Assembly (NCBI GenBank): GCA_963925895.1
Contig: CAWUVH010000007.1
Location: 186,001-250,000, forward strand
Origin: Eutrophovita sp913057845
GTDB lineage: Bacteria; Pseudomonadota; Gammaproteobacteria; Burkholderiales; Eutrophovitaceae
Direction of reading: 5' to 3'
Length of the DNA stretch: 64,000 nucleotides
Below the pieces are notes generated by a model. It did no database searches, was not told the DNA's origin, and saw only the letters and a program-made list of their open reading frames with translations. The number at the start of each line of letters is the position of its first letter. Position 1 is the stretch's first letter. Shown one piece after another: positions 8,191-17,685 of the stretch. Made by a program: the position numbers and the translations under genes.

Positions 8191-8246
8191 ATTTACACAG
8201 TAATGTTAGTTTGAACTGAATGTCATTTTTTGTATGGAGGCTAGAT

Positions 8247-8732
8247 ATGTTTAGGTACTTAGGATTGGTCTTTTTTCTTTATGCGTCTGTAGTTTTTTCC
8301 GCCCATCATGAGTCAACGGAACATTCTAGCGAAATGCACATTATGAATGCCTGGGTCAAAGAGCCGTTGCCGGGTGTTGATGCCACTGGGGCGTATTTGT
8401 TTATTCATAATCACGGTAAGCGCTCTGATCGTTTGGTAGGGGTGTCCACTGAGATTGCAAGTGTGAGCGAGATCCATGAAATGTCTCATGAGAACGGTGT
8501 TATGAAGATGCGGCGATTGGAGTCCGGGATTACCTTGGCTCCTGACCAAAAAGTGCAATTAGAGCCAGGTGGGATTCACATCATGCTTTTTCATCTCAAT
8601 AAGCCGATTAAAGCGGGAGAGGCGTATGTCCTGAGGTTAGAGTTTGAAGAAAGCGGGCTATTAGATGTGCCCGTTATAGTGAAAAAAAATGCGCGTTCCG
8701 AATTACATGATCATCACGAACATAATCATTAA
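8247..8732 (+). CDS. PCuAC-family periplasmic copper chaperone
   Basis: PCuAC proteins bind Cu(I) in the periplasm and help build the CuA site of cytochrome oxidase. The 161 residues carry a signal peptide and the family motif H-x10-M-x22-H-x-M (H77, M88, H111, M113), inside EIHEMSHENGVMKMRRLESG and GIHIML. The tail is His-rich (ELHDHHEHNH), a likely second copper site. GGAGG at 8236-8240 selects the ATG at 8247 over an in-frame ATG 27 bases upstream. It sits 56 bases after the HupE-like gene. No SCO gene is adjacent. Confidence 0.88.
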   Translation: MFRYLGLVFFLYASVVFSAHHESTEHSSEMHIMNAWVKEPLPGVDATGAYLFIHNHGKRSDRLVGVSTEIASVSEIHEMSHENGVMKMRRLESGITLAPDQKVQLEPGGIHIMLFHLNKPIKAGEAYVLRLEFEESGLLDVPVIVKKNARSELHDHHEHNH

Positions 8733-8787
8733 TGAGTCACCCAGACAATCAAGCGAATAAAAAATCACATCTGTTGAGAGGTTGTTT

Positions 8788-10692
8788 ATGATTACTGCTG
8801 ACGGGATTGCCCTTCGACGTGGTGAGAAAATTCTCTTCCAAAATGCTCGCTTCACATTTTATGCGCGTAATAAAATTGGAATAACAGGCAGTAACGGTTC
8901 GGGAAAAAGTAGTTTATTTGCATTATTGCTTGGTGAGATGCAGGCTGATGCTGGAACCCTCGGTGTCCAGCCAGGGCTCGTGATTTCGCATGTTGCCCAA
9001 GAGTTGCCAAGAGGCACCCGTCGCGCGATTGACTATGTCATCGATGGTGATGTTGAGCTTCGTGAGGTACAACGCAAGCTCAAGGTTGCTGAGGAGCAAT
9101 CGGACGCGGATCAGATCGGTATTTTGCACGAGCATCTTGGCGCGATTAATGGATACAGTGCTGAGGCGCGGGCGAATCAGTTATTAGACGGCTTAGGGTT
9201 CAAGATTGAGGAGATAATTAACCCGGTTGACTACTTTTCGGGTGGGTGGCGCATGCGCCTTAATTTAGCGCGAGCTTTAATGTGTCGCTCAGATCTCTTA
9301 CTTTTGGACGAACCTACAAATCACTTGGATCTTGATGCTGTGATTTGGCTTGAGTCGTGGCTTAAACATTTTCCTGGCACCTTGTTGTTGATTTCCCACG
9401 ACCGATCTTTTTTGGATAATGTCGTTCAGACGATCTGCTTTATCGATGGAGGCGCACTCAAAACGTATAAAGGAAATTATTCGGCATTCGAGGTGCAGCG
9501 TGCATCACATCTTGCACAGGAAAAAGCGTCGTATATCAAGCAGCAACGTGAGATTGATCATATGAAAAGCTTTGTTGAGCGTTTTCGTGCGAAAGCGACA
9601 AAAGCCCGACAAGCGCAAAGTCGAATGAAGCAATTGGCAAAGTTGGAGTTAATTGCCCCAGCGCATGCCCATACCGCTTTTCGTTTTGAATTTAGGGAGC
9701 CAGTTTCAAAGCCGGATCCAGCTTTGGTTGTGACGGATGTTTCAATTGGATATGACGAAAAAGCCATTTTAGAAAATATTCGTTTTGAGTTGAGATCCGG
9801 AGCGAGAATTGGATTGCTTGGGCGTAATGGAGCAGGCAAGTCGACGCTTATTCGTTTCTTAGCAGGCCAGATAAAAGCGATTAAAGGAGAGGTCTCGAAG
9901 AGTAAAGATTTGGCGATTGGGTATTTTGAGCAAAACTCACTGGATCAGCTCAGAGAGGATGAGAACCCGCTGCAGCACCTGGTTCGCATTGCTGGATTTA
10001 CCAAAGAGCAGCAGCTCAGAAACTACCTGGGTAGTTTTGGTTTTATAGGAGATGATATATTTCGAGAGGTAGGCTTGTTTTCAGGTGGAGAACGATCTCG
10101 CTTGGCCTTAGCACTCATCATTTGGCAAAAGCCCAATGTTTTATTGTTGGATGAACCCACCAATCACTTGGACATGGAGATGCGCTATGCCCTAACTCGA
10201 GCATTACAAAGCTTTGAAGGATCTATGGTGCTCGTGTCTCATGATCGCTCGCTACTCACTGCCGTGTGTGATCAGCTGTATTTGATTCATGATGGGGCTT
10301 TGAGTGAGTTTGACAGTGACTTAGAAGACTATTCCAACCAATTATTGGCAAGGACAGCTAGTTCAGGCTCTGGTTCGTCAAAATTGATTGCTTCGCGTAA
10401 GCAGAGACGTCGTGAGGAAGCTGATGAACGTAATCGTCAAGCGGCTTTAAAAAAACCACTGGTCGATAAACTCAAGTCACTTGAGACTCAATTGAACCGT
10501 CTCCAAGGTGAAACAGCTCGTCTCGAAGAAACGCTCGCTCAAACGGGTCTTTATGAGGAGTGTGCCAAAGACGAATTGCTTGGTTATTTACATGAGCAAG
10601 CGATCGCGTCTAAAGATATGATGCGCGTAGAAGAAGAATGGCTAACCGTTTCTACCAAGCTCGAAGCGTTTACAGAGACTGATGCCAGTTAA
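8788..10692 (+). CDS. ABC-F ATPase, YheS type
   Basis: A cytosolic twin-ATPase protein without membrane segments; ABC-F proteins act at the ribosomal E-site to relieve stalls or aid assembly. The 634 residues hold two ABC cassettes with Walker A GSNGSGKSS and GRNGAGKST, signatures FSGGWRMRL and FSGGERSRL, Walker B LLLLDEPTNHLDLD and VLLLDEPTNHLDME, and an inter-domain linker rich in Arg/Lys/Gln. The C-terminal 120 residues form a coiled coil. The match to E. coli YheS is strong throughout (for example NLARALMCRSDLLLLDEPTN). ATG 8788 is preceded by GAGAGG; an in-frame TTG at 8782 is too close to it. Confidence 0.92.
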   Translation: MITADGIALRRGEKILFQNARFTFYARNKIGITGSNGSGKSSLFALLLGEMQADAGTLGVQPGLVISHVAQELPRGTRRAIDYVIDGDVELREVQRKLKVAEEQSDADQIGILHEHLGAINGYSAEARANQLLDGLGFKIEEIINPVDYFSGGWRMRLNLARALMCRSDLLLLDEPTNHLDLDAVIWLESWLKHFPGTLLLISHDRSFLDNVVQTICFIDGGALKTYKGNYSAFEVQRASHLAQEKASYIKQQREIDHMKSFVERFRAKATKARQAQSRMKQLAKLELIAPAHAHTAFRFEFREPVSKPDPALVVTDVSIGYDEKAILENIRFELRSGARIGLLGRNGAGKSTLIRFLAGQIKAIKGEVSKSKDLAIGYFEQNSLDQLREDENPLQHLVRIAGFTKEQQLRNYLGSFGFIGDDIFREVGLFSGGERSRLALALIIWQKPNVLLLDEPTNHLDMEMRYALTRALQSFEGSMVLVSHDRSLLTAVCDQLYLIHDGALSEFDSDLEDYSNQLLARTASSGSGSSKLIASRKQRRREEADERNRQAALKKPLVDKLKSLETQLNRLQGETARLEETLAQTGLYEECAKDELLGYLHEQAIASKDMMRVEEEWLTVSTKLEAFTETDAS

Positions 10693-10814
10693 CTAATAAT
10701 GTTTTCAATTCGGTGCGTGACTGATGTGCAACACGTTGGTTGTAGAATTGACGTGAGCAGTAGGTTGTAACAAGTTCGTGATATGTGTTCATTATTTTAA
10801 TTTGATTTGGATTT

Positions 10815-11426
10815 ATGAATAGTTTAGACGCTTTAAATCGCCTCATTGAGGGAAATCAACGATTTGTCGATGGTCAGGTTGGAAATCTTTCTAATACTGC
10901 GATGGATCGAGTTGCTCTCGTAAAAGGCCAGAATCCGTTTGCAATTATCTTGGGTTGTTCTGATTCTCGAGTCCCGGTTGAGATTGTGTTCGACCAAGGA
11001 CTTGGTGATTTATTTATTGTTCGGGTAGCCGGAAATATTGTCGCCCCCTCACAAATTGGTAGTGTTGAATTCGCGGCGGAACAGTTTGGAACACCTCTGG
11101 TTGTCGTTTTGGGGCACTCTCATTGTGGTGCTATTGAGACAGCACTCAAGTTCAATAAGGAAGGGCAGGGAATGTCTTCGAACCTTAACTTCATTGTGGA
11201 TCGAATACGGCCGGGTATCGAAAGCGCATACGAGATGGGTGAGTGCAGTTATGATCAATTAGTAGGGCGAGCTGTCCGAGCCAATGTTCGTGCTTCAGCT
11301 GCGCAACTTAGGCATGGGTCACAGGCTCTTGAACGATTGATATCGGATGAGCGTTTACTTGTTGTGGGTGCAGAATATTCTTTAGAGACGGGTTGTGTCG
11401 ATTTTTTCGACGGCCTTCCTGAGTAA
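10815..11426 (+). CDS. Beta-class carbonic anhydrase
   Basis: A zinc enzyme interconverting CO2 and bicarbonate in the cytoplasm. The 203 residues have the four zinc-site residues C48, D50, H101 and C104 in GCSDSRVP and GHSHCGA, with the catalytic Asp-Arg dyad (D50, R52). There is no signal peptide, and the length is typical. It stands alone, 122 bases after the ABC-F gene, and its stop converges with the Sel1 gene after 16 bases. Confidence 0.94.
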   Translation: MNSLDALNRLIEGNQRFVDGQVGNLSNTAMDRVALVKGQNPFAIILGCSDSRVPVEIVFDQGLGDLFIVRVAGNIVAPSQIGSVEFAAEQFGTPLVVVLGHSHCGAIETALKFNKEGQGMSSNLNFIVDRIRPGIESAYEMGECSYDQLVGRAVRANVRASAAQLRHGSQALERLISDERLLVVGAEYSLETGCVDFFDGLPE

Positions 11427-11442
11427 TTAGATTCATTCTCGA

Positions 11443-12393
11443 TTAAAACGAGATGCATCTTTTATAGTTTTTCACTCTGCATATCGTTGCGAGTTCTTGT
11501 GCCTTTTTGATGGCTTCAGAACTCATTGATAGGGCGACCCCTTCCCTAAATCTAGCAGCATTCTGATGGCCATTTTCTGCTGCAACAGTGAACCATAGGT
11601 AGGCATAGAGGTTGTTGGGTGGCACGCCTAGTCCAATTTCGTAGATAAGCCCAAGATTGTGAAATGCAGCTGGATGCCCGTCGCTTGCCGCTCCAATAAT
11701 GAGTTCGAGTCCGCGCTCAGTATTTTTGGCCACACCTTCACCTTGAAGATGCAAAATACCAAGCGTATTTTTGGCATCAACATTCCCTTGATGCGCCGAG
11801 GCCTCATACCATCTCAGTGCTTGGAGCCTGTCTTGCGGTGTGCCAAGACCGTTCCAAAACATGTCGGCAACATGATTCTGTGCTTCTGTTTGCCCTTGTT
11901 GTGCCGCGTCAAGAAAAACCTCAAAGGCTCTCGTTAGACTGGTGGGTGTCCCGATGCCGTGTTGAAACATTTTCCCCATCTGGGTTAAAGCGTCAACATG
12001 CCTAGATTGAGCGGCGCGACTGATCCATTCAAAAGCTGACTGATTATTTCTTTCGACGCCAATGCCCTCTTGAAACATTTTAGCTACCCGTAATTGAGCT
12101 AGCACGTGCCCGCTCTTGGCAGCTTGTAAGAACCAGTAGAAAGCTCTTTGAGTATTTCTAGCTACAGCCGTCCCATTACGATACATGGACCCGAGTCGTA
12201 GTTGTGATCGCACATCTCCGGATTGAGCTTGTTCTTCTAAAATCTCTAAATCAATAATCGTTGACGTTCTTTCTGCGACCGTCATGAATTTAGGCTTTTG
12301 ATTTTGATTTTGAGCTTGGTTGAGTGAGATATGACCTGTCCACAAGGACAAAAAAAGTGTGCTTGTGATTGCAAGATGTCGATAGGTTTTCAC
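11443..12393 (-). CDS. Secreted Sel1-repeat (TPR-like) protein
   Basis: It contains a signal peptide (about residues 1-28) and then a row of Sel1-like repeats of about 36 residues, each with the A-x2-G-x7-LG-x-Y/M-x2-G pattern. Examples are AQSGDVRSQLRLGSMYRNGT, AAKSGHVLAQLRVAKMFQEG and ASAHQGNVDAKNTLGILHLQ. About six repeats fill the protein. Such solenoids mediate protein contacts in the periplasm; no specific partner can be named. It is on the opposite strand to both neighbours. Confidence 0.85.
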   Translation of the reverse strand: MKTYRHLAITSTLFLSLWTGHISLNQAQNQNQKPKFMTVAERTSTIIDLEILEEQAQSGDVRSQLRLGSMYRNGTAVARNTQRAFYWFLQAAKSGHVLAQLRVAKMFQEGIGVERNNQSAFEWISRAAQSRHVDALTQMGKMFQHGIGTPTSLTRAFEVFLDAAQQGQTEAQNHVADMFWNGLGTPQDRLQALRWYEASAHQGNVDAKNTLGILHLQGEGVAKNTERGLELIIGAASDGHPAAFHNLGLIYEIGLGVPPNNLYAYLWFTVAAENGHQNAARFREGVALSMSSEAIKKAQELATICRVKNYKRCISF

Positions 12394-12503
12394 GACTATA
12401 GGGACTCAACAGGTTATATTATTGGGCTAAAGACATACTATAGCTGAATCAGCTTAGGAAACTACATCGTTTTATACGCGTTTAAGATAGGGAGGGCTGT
12501 CGC

Positions 12504-13478
12504 ATGATGGCTAAGTTCGAGGTGGGTAGGGCAATCACATTTGATTTCAATCTAAAGGAAATGAGTGATATTGCTTGGTCAGATATTTCTAGTCGGACGC
12601 AAGATGGAGTGTTTTGTTGGGGGCATCTTCCTTTGAATGAATCGGGATATGCTGTACTGAGGGACGTTGGTGTCGATACCGATACCATTGATCGTATTAC
12701 GAACAACCAAGGTCATGGCGTGCTGCGTTTTGGTCGATCTGCAGTCCATTGTAGTTTATTAGAGGCGGTTGCTCATGGGCATGATCTAAATTTGAAGCCG
12801 ATACATTTGGTTATTGGGCATAACTTTATATTCACCATGTGTGACGGGCACTCGGATGTAATTGCGGAAGTTTGTGATTCGTATGAAGAAGATTTTTATC
12901 AACGAGCTCAGTCGGGAGGCTTCTTATTGTTCGAGCTGGTTGATTCGTTAATTTTTGATTATCGTCAAACTCTTGGTGAATTGGCGCTAGACGTAGAAGT
13001 TATGCAAGCACGACTCATTCAAAACAAAGATGATCAGGCTATATTTAACGATTTCTCAATTCTATCGGCATCTTTACTGCAGTTCCGAAATGCAGTTGCT
13101 GCCGCTCGGGAGTCAGTTGATGGTCTTTCTAATCGACGTTCTCCTTTTATTCAAGAATCCGCCCAACCTTTCTTGGAGCGACAAGCGTTGCCGCTTGATC
13201 GGCTTGCTGGCGATGCAACCACCTCGCGGGCGATCTTGTCGGAGACGCTGAATCTCTACATGGGGATGACGAGTCATAAGACGAATCTAGTCATTAACCG
13301 ATTAGTGATTATTAGCATGGTTTTTTTGCCTCTGAATTTTTTTGCAGCAGTTTATGGAATGAATTTTAAATATATTCCCGAGTTCGAGTGGCGTTACGGA
13401 TATCCTGCATTCTGGTGTTTGGCGATTACTCTAGTAAGTGGCATGTTTTTGGTGTTCAAGCGAAAAAAATGGATATGA
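12504..13478 (+). CDS. CorA-family divalent metal ion channel/transporter
   Basis: A homopentameric inner-membrane channel of the CorA/ZntB superfamily moving Mg2+ or another divalent ion. The 324 residues have a long cytoplasmic N-terminal domain and two C-terminal membrane segments. The signature YGMN (G285-M-N) closes TM1, with the periplasmic loop FKYIPEFEWRYGYPAFW between the helices. Two Met codons open the gene after GGAGG at about 12490. The Mg versus Zn/other choice cannot be made by eye, since the loop lacks the MPEL sequence of classical CorA, which leaves room for a ZntB-like role. Confidence 0.85.
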   Translation: MMAKFEVGRAITFDFNLKEMSDIAWSDISSRTQDGVFCWGHLPLNESGYAVLRDVGVDTDTIDRITNNQGHGVLRFGRSAVHCSLLEAVAHGHDLNLKPIHLVIGHNFIFTMCDGHSDVIAEVCDSYEEDFYQRAQSGGFLLFELVDSLIFDYRQTLGELALDVEVMQARLIQNKDDQAIFNDFSILSASLLQFRNAVAAARESVDGLSNRRSPFIQESAQPFLERQALPLDRLAGDATTSRAILSETLNLYMGMTSHKTNLVINRLVIISMVFLPLNFFAAVYGMNFKYIPEFEWRYGYPAFWCLAITLVSGMFLVFKRKKWI

Positions 13479-13574
13479 ATGTGTTGGATGTGTGCTGACT
13501 AGTTTCAGCGATCCTGAACGCGAGATACTATAATGATCCAATTAAGTAGAACGTAACTTTGACGACTATTCCCT

Positions 13575-14882
13575 TTGAGTAATTTTTCTCCTTCATTATC
13601 TGAAAGAAGTTTGAGCGCTATTTGGCATCCCTGTAGTCAAATGGAGCGATTGCAATCGTGCCCACCGCTTGCGATTCGCTCCGGTCATGACGGGTGGCTT
13701 GTTGATGAATCCGGTCGTCGATACTTTGATGCCATCAGTTCGTGGTGGGTCAATATTTTGGGGCATACAAATCAGCGCATCACCGCAGCGATCATTGAGC
13801 AGGCAAATCGGCTCTCACACGTGATGTTGGGCGGTTGTACGCATGAGCCTGCGGTTAGACTTGCTGAGCGTTTGGCCGCAAGGACCAACCATCAATTAGG
13901 CCATGTTTTTTTTGCATCTGATGGGTCGAGTGCAGTTGAGATAGCATTGAAGCAATGTTTTCATGCAAAGGCGATGCAGGGGAAGGGATCTAAGACCCGG
14001 TTTGCCTGTTTGCGTAATAGTTATCATGGCGAAACCATCGGTGCGTTATCTGTTACTGACGTACCGTTATTCCAAAATGCGTATCGTGCGTTATTGACCG
14101 ATACGCTCATTGTTGAGTCGCCGGATAGTCGGGATGGTAATGAAGGTGCAGCGCTCAAGGCGTTATCCAATTTACTGGATGAACGGGGTGATGAGATCGC
14201 AGCTTTGGTGATTGAGCCGCGCGTTCAGTGTGGCGGGGGTATGTCCATGCACTCATCAGAATATTTGCGTAAGGTCAGACAGATGACTCGTCAGCACGAT
14301 GTCTATCTGATCGCTGATGAAATTGCTGTTGGGTGCGGCAGGACGGGCACTTTTTTCGCTTGGGAACAGGTGAGTGAAACGGATTGGCCTGACATTGTTT
14401 TACTTTCGAAAGGAATAACGGGTGGAAATTTGCCCCTATCGGTCGTGCTCAGTTCAGAGGAAATTTTTCAGTGTTTTCTGAGTGACGACTTCACAAAAGG
14501 ATTTCTGCATTCGCACTCGTATACGGGGAACCCATTAGCCTGTGCCGCAGCTAATGCCGTGCTTGATCATTTCGACGAAGGATTGACTGATGCCATAGCG
14601 CAGCAAGCGCAATATCTATCTCAGGCATTTGATCGCTTCAATGGGGACTCTCGTGTCTCACCGGTCAGGCAGTGCGGTATGATTCTCGCCTTCGAGGTCA
14701 ATAATCCAGGTAACAATTTTGCGGAACGTTTTCATATGGAGGGCCGTGCCCATGAGCTTTTGATTAGGCCCATCGGGAATACGGTGTACCTGATACCGCC
14801 TTATGTGCTCAATCAGGAATTAGCTGAATTTCTGGCGAATGCTGTAGATCAGTGCCTCGATAAAGTATTGAGCGGATGCTGA
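13575..14882 (+). CDS. bioA: Adenosylmethionine-8-amino-7-oxononanoate aminotransferase
   Basis: The PLP enzyme that converts KAPA to DAPA using SAM as amino donor in biotin synthesis. The 435 residues show IWHPCSQ at the N-terminus (the conserved HPxxQ substrate region), the PLP-site run FASDGSSAVEIALK, the Asp of IADEIAVGCGRTG, and the Schiff-base lysine K279 in LLSKGITGG. The frame starts at TTG 13575; the first ATG would remove the conserved HPxxQ stretch, so the TTG is preferred although no strong ribosome site is seen. The stop overlaps bioF by 7 bases, so this is an operon bioA-bioF-bioD. Confidence 0.93.
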   Translation: MSNFSPSLSERSLSAIWHPCSQMERLQSCPPLAIRSGHDGWLVDESGRRYFDAISSWWVNILGHTNQRITAAIIEQANRLSHVMLGGCTHEPAVRLAERLAARTNHQLGHVFFASDGSSAVEIALKQCFHAKAMQGKGSKTRFACLRNSYHGETIGALSVTDVPLFQNAYRALLTDTLIVESPDSRDGNEGAALKALSNLLDERGDEIAALVIEPRVQCGGGMSMHSSEYLRKVRQMTRQHDVYLIADEIAVGCGRTGTFFAWEQVSETDWPDIVLLSKGITGGNLPLSVVLSSEEIFQCFLSDDFTKGFLHSHSYTGNPLACAAANAVLDHFDEGLTDAIAQQAQYLSQAFDRFNGDSRVSPVRQCGMILAFEVNNPGNNFAERFHMEGRAHELLIRPIGNTVYLIPPYVLNQELAEFLANAVDQCLDKVLSGC

Positions 14883-16096
14883 TCAAAAAATTACAAGACA
14901 AGATGGACGTGCTCGCACAATCGGATTTGTTGCGGCACAAATGGATTGCTCAGTCACAAACGGGAACGCAGCAGATACTCCTTAATTCCATCCAAACCAA
15001 TCCAAGTAAGCAGACGCTATTTTGTTCTAATGATTATCTGGGTTTTGCGAGTCATCCTGACATCTTGTGCGCGTTGAAGGATGGGGTTGACCGCTGGGGT
15101 GGTGGTTCAGGGGCATCTCACTTAATCAGTGGTCATATGGCTCCCCATGAAGAGCTCGAAGTGACACTCAGTCAATTGTTCGCGCGTTTAATACCCGACA
15201 ATCGTTGCCTTACTTTTTCAACCGGCTATATGGCGAATCTGGCTGTGATGACTGTTTTGGGGGATGCGGACTCTGAAATTTTTTCTGACGAACTCAATCA
15301 TGCATCTTTAATTGATGGGATTAGGCTTTGTAAGGGTAAGGTTAATATTTATAAGCATCGTGATTATGATGCGCTCGCTCAACTGTTAGATAAAAGTACT
15401 GCGGATGTCCGGTTGATTGTCACTGATGGGGTATTCAGTATGGACGGTGATCGCGCGAGTGTGGATGTATTGCAAAAATTAGCCCAAAAGTATGACGCGT
15501 GGGTCGTTGTGGATGATGCACATGGTTACGGTGTTATTGGGGATGAGGGTTTAGGTAGCCTTGAGGTTGAGCAATCAATCAACGGCCGTGTGATCCTTGT
15601 TGGAACACTGGGCAAGTCTGCTGGGCTATCGGGGGCTTTTGTTATCGCTCACCAAACAATTATCGATTATATTTTTCAGACGGCTAGAACTTACATTTAC
15701 ACGACGGCACCGCTGCCTGCTATTTCCTATGCATTGTTAAAGTCCCTTGATTTAATGCATGGTGATGAGGGGCGACAACGTAGAGGTCATTTGCGGGTAC
15801 TCGAGCAACATCTCCGATGCGGCTTGTCTGACCTGCTTGGTGAATATTCCAATGCTGGATTGAGTATCTCAGATTCTGTCTCTCCAATTCAAGCTGTCAT
15901 TGTTGGTGAGTCGCAGCGCGCTATCGGTCTGTCGGATGGGTTGAATGAATTAGGGTTTCGGGTGCCTGGCATACGGCCACCCACGGTCCCAATTGGAACG
16001 TCGCGTATTAGAGTGACGCTGTCGGCAGATCATTCTATTAATGATGTTGATCGTTTGATGGATGCCTTCCGCATACTTTTTAACAAAAGAATCTGA
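14876..16096 (+). CDS. bioF: 8-amino-7-oxononanoate synthase
   Basis: A PLP-dependent alpha-oxoamine synthase joining pimeloyl-ACP and alanine to KAPA, the first step of biotin ring assembly. The 406 residues contain FCSNDYLGFASHP, the glycine-rich GGGSGASHLISG, DELNHASLIDGIR, the cofactor Asp in VVDDAHGYG, and the Schiff-base lysine K247 in GTLGKSAGLSG. The start ATG lies inside the end of bioA (ATGC overlapping its last codons), showing translational coupling. bioB, bioC and bioH are not in the window. Confidence 0.94.
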   Translation: MLIKKLQDKMDVLAQSDLLRHKWIAQSQTGTQQILLNSIQTNPSKQTLFCSNDYLGFASHPDILCALKDGVDRWGGGSGASHLISGHMAPHEELEVTLSQLFARLIPDNRCLTFSTGYMANLAVMTVLGDADSEIFSDELNHASLIDGIRLCKGKVNIYKHRDYDALAQLLDKSTADVRLIVTDGVFSMDGDRASVDVLQKLAQKYDAWVVVDDAHGYGVIGDEGLGSLEVEQSINGRVILVGTLGKSAGLSGAFVIAHQTIIDYIFQTARTYIYTTAPLPAISYALLKSLDLMHGDEGRQRRGHLRVLEQHLRCGLSDLLGEYSNAGLSISDSVSPIQAVIVGESQRAIGLSDGLNELGFRVPGIRPPTVPIGTSRIRVTLSADHSINDVDRLMDAFRILFNKRI

Positions 16097-16098
16097 GT

Positions 16099-16776
16099 AT
16101 GCAGTATTTTGTGACCGGCACTGATACCGAGATCGGAAAAACTACGATAACAGTGGGTTTAGTGTCCGCTGTAGTAAAAGCCGGTCATACTTGTGTGGGT
16201 CTTAAGCCGATAGCTGCGGGTCAGGATTACGTGGATGGCGTTTGGGTTAACGAGGATGTCTTACGTTTGAGTCAAGTTTGTGATCCGCCGATCAGTATTG
16301 ATCAGGTAAGCAGTTATCAGTTTCGTACACCCTGTGCGCCTGAGATTGCAGCAAGTCTAGAGCAAAAAGTAATCGATAAAAATATCGTGATGAAGCATCT
16401 TCGTGCGTCGATTAGTCACGCGCAATATGCTTTTGTTGAAGGGGTGGGGGGCTTTAACATACCGCTGAGTTCGAGTTGGACGACTGCTGACTTAGCGGCT
16501 GAGTTAAATTTTCCGATCATTTTGGTTATTGGAATGAGACTTGGGTGCGTGAATCATGCGATGTTGACGCGTGAGGCAATTGATCGTCGAGGATTAAATT
16601 TTGCTGGTTGGGTGGCTAACTTCGTTGACCCAAATTTTTCTTTTCCAGAAGAAAATTTTAAGACGTTGAAGGAGCAGTTAGGCGGATCGTGTCTTGGTAG
16701 AGTCCCTTTCATTTTTGATGCGCGACAGGATATAGCGCCTGATGTATTCCAGTTGGATAGGCTACTTGTGGGTTGA
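16099..16776 (+). CDS. bioD: Dethiobiotin synthetase
   Basis: The ATP-dependent carboxylase closing the ureido ring of DAPA to dethiobiotin. The 225 residues start with the P-loop GTDTEIGKTT (residues 7-16), followed by the conserved GLKPIAAG lysine, and the second conserved segment FVEGVGGFNIPLS. It starts 2 bases after the bioF stop and ends the biotin operon, 45 bases before the 3' end of a convergent tRNA gene. Confidence 0.94.
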   Translation: MQYFVTGTDTEIGKTTITVGLVSAVVKAGHTCVGLKPIAAGQDYVDGVWVNEDVLRLSQVCDPPISIDQVSSYQFRTPCAPEIAASLEQKVIDKNIVMKHLRASISHAQYAFVEGVGGFNIPLSSSWTTADLAAELNFPIILVIGMRLGCVNHAMLTREAIDRRGLNFAGWVANFVDPNFSFPEENFKTLKEQLGGSCLGRVPFIFDARQDIAPDVFQLDRLLVG

Positions 16777-16821
16777 GTGGTGCTCTGGTGGTTAGAGGAT
16801 AGTGATAGAGTTTACAATCAG

Positions 16822-16897
16822 TGGCGCCCCGGAGACGAATCGAACGTCCGACCTACCCCTTAGGAGGGGGTTGCTCTATCCCCTGAGCTACCGGGGC
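16822..16897 (-). tRNA. tRNA-Arg (anticodon CCT)
   Basis: On the minus strand, acceptor GCCCCGG pairs with CCGGGGC, discriminator G and encoded CCA. The D-arm is GCTC/GAGC, the anticodon stem ACCCC/GGGGT holds loop CTCCTAA (anticodon CCT), and the T-arm stem GGACG/CGTCT has one G-T with loop TTCGATT. All parts look functional. It converges with bioD. A damaged copy of it lies 3.2 kb to the right. Confidence 0.93.
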
Positions 16898-16902
16898 GCA
16901 GA
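16829..16902. repeat. Direct repeat, copy 1 (tRNA-Arg body), paired with 20035-20107
   Basis: This 74-base stretch, from the acceptor 3' strand through 5 bases beyond the tRNA 5' end, recurs at 20035-20107 in the same orientation with three substitutions and one deletion. The intervening 3.1 kb carries a GNAT gene and uup. The repeat is longer than typical integrase core sites and includes almost the whole tRNA. Confidence 0.85.
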
Positions 16903-17160
16903 ATCCAATACCAATGAATCAATACTTTATGGTACCGAAGGCGTTATTCTAACAGGCTGTAAGCTCACCATCTGCTGTACTAGTGGATAAAAAACGCATA
17001 AAAACTTAAGTGTGATAATTGAGTGGCATTCATAGGTGAATCAGGGCAGTTTGGGGTTTTGCAAGTTACAGAAAAGTGTTGAGTATCTGGAGAGGTAGAG
17101 GAAAAGGCTATTGAGTTAGATTTCAATATATAACGCAAACTTGTATTCAAAAGGGCTGAA

Positions 17161-17685
17161 ATGGATTTTAAGGTAAATTTTGAGGATGACCGAATCCAAA
17201 TAAAGCTGTTGCAGCAAGAAGAATTTAATGATTTGTATGCAATTGCGAAAGACCCGAAGATATGGGAGCAGCATCCTGAGAATGACAGATGGAAAAAAGA
17301 AAAATTTTCCATATTTTTTAAAAATGGAATAGAAAATGAATTTGGAATTTACAAGATAATTGATAAGAAAAAAAATAGACTGATTGGGTCAAGTAGATTT
17401 TATTCTTTTGACCAAAGAGACAAAGCCATACGACTTGGATTTACTTTCATTATTACGGAATATTGGGGGACGACGATTAATTTTAGAATCAAAAAATTAA
17501 TGATAGATCATGCCTTTAAACATGTAGATAAAATTTATTTTGATATAGGTGAAAATAACTTTCGTTCAAGGAGAGCCGTAGAGAAGTTAGGGGCGAATTT
17601 CTGTGATTTTAGTGCAGAAGGAATGGTAGTTTATAAGTTAGATAAGTTAGGCTTTTTGCAATCCGAAAAACCAGTATTAAGTTAA
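17161..17685 (+). CDS. GNAT family N-acetyltransferase (RimJ/RimL-like)
   Basis: It probably acetylates a small molecule or protein N-terminus using acetyl-CoA. The 174 residues follow the Acetyltransf_3 plan: beta-strand 4 IGSSRFYSFDQRDKAIRLG, a YWGTTIN loop at the acetyl-CoA pyrophosphate site, then NNFRSRRAVEKLGANF near the end. The tail after that is shorter than usual, so it may be slightly truncated. Base use is clearly AT-richer than its neighbours (many AAA, AAT and ATA codons), which suggests horizontal acquisition. It lies alone between the two tRNA-Arg copies. Confidence 0.8.
   Translation: MDFKVNFEDDRIQIKLLQQEEFNDLYAIAKDPKIWEQHPENDRWKKEKFSIFFKNGIENEFGIYKIIDKKKNRLIGSSRFYSFDQRDKAIRLGFTFIITEYWGTTINFRIKKLMIDHAFKHVDKIYFDIGENNFRSRRAVEKLGANFCDFSAEGMVVYKLDKLGFLQSEKPVLS

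Noticed and set aside
16802..16990. 62-codon ORF on the plus strand
   Set aside because: It is the antisense of tRNA-Arg(CCT) plus flanking sequence.
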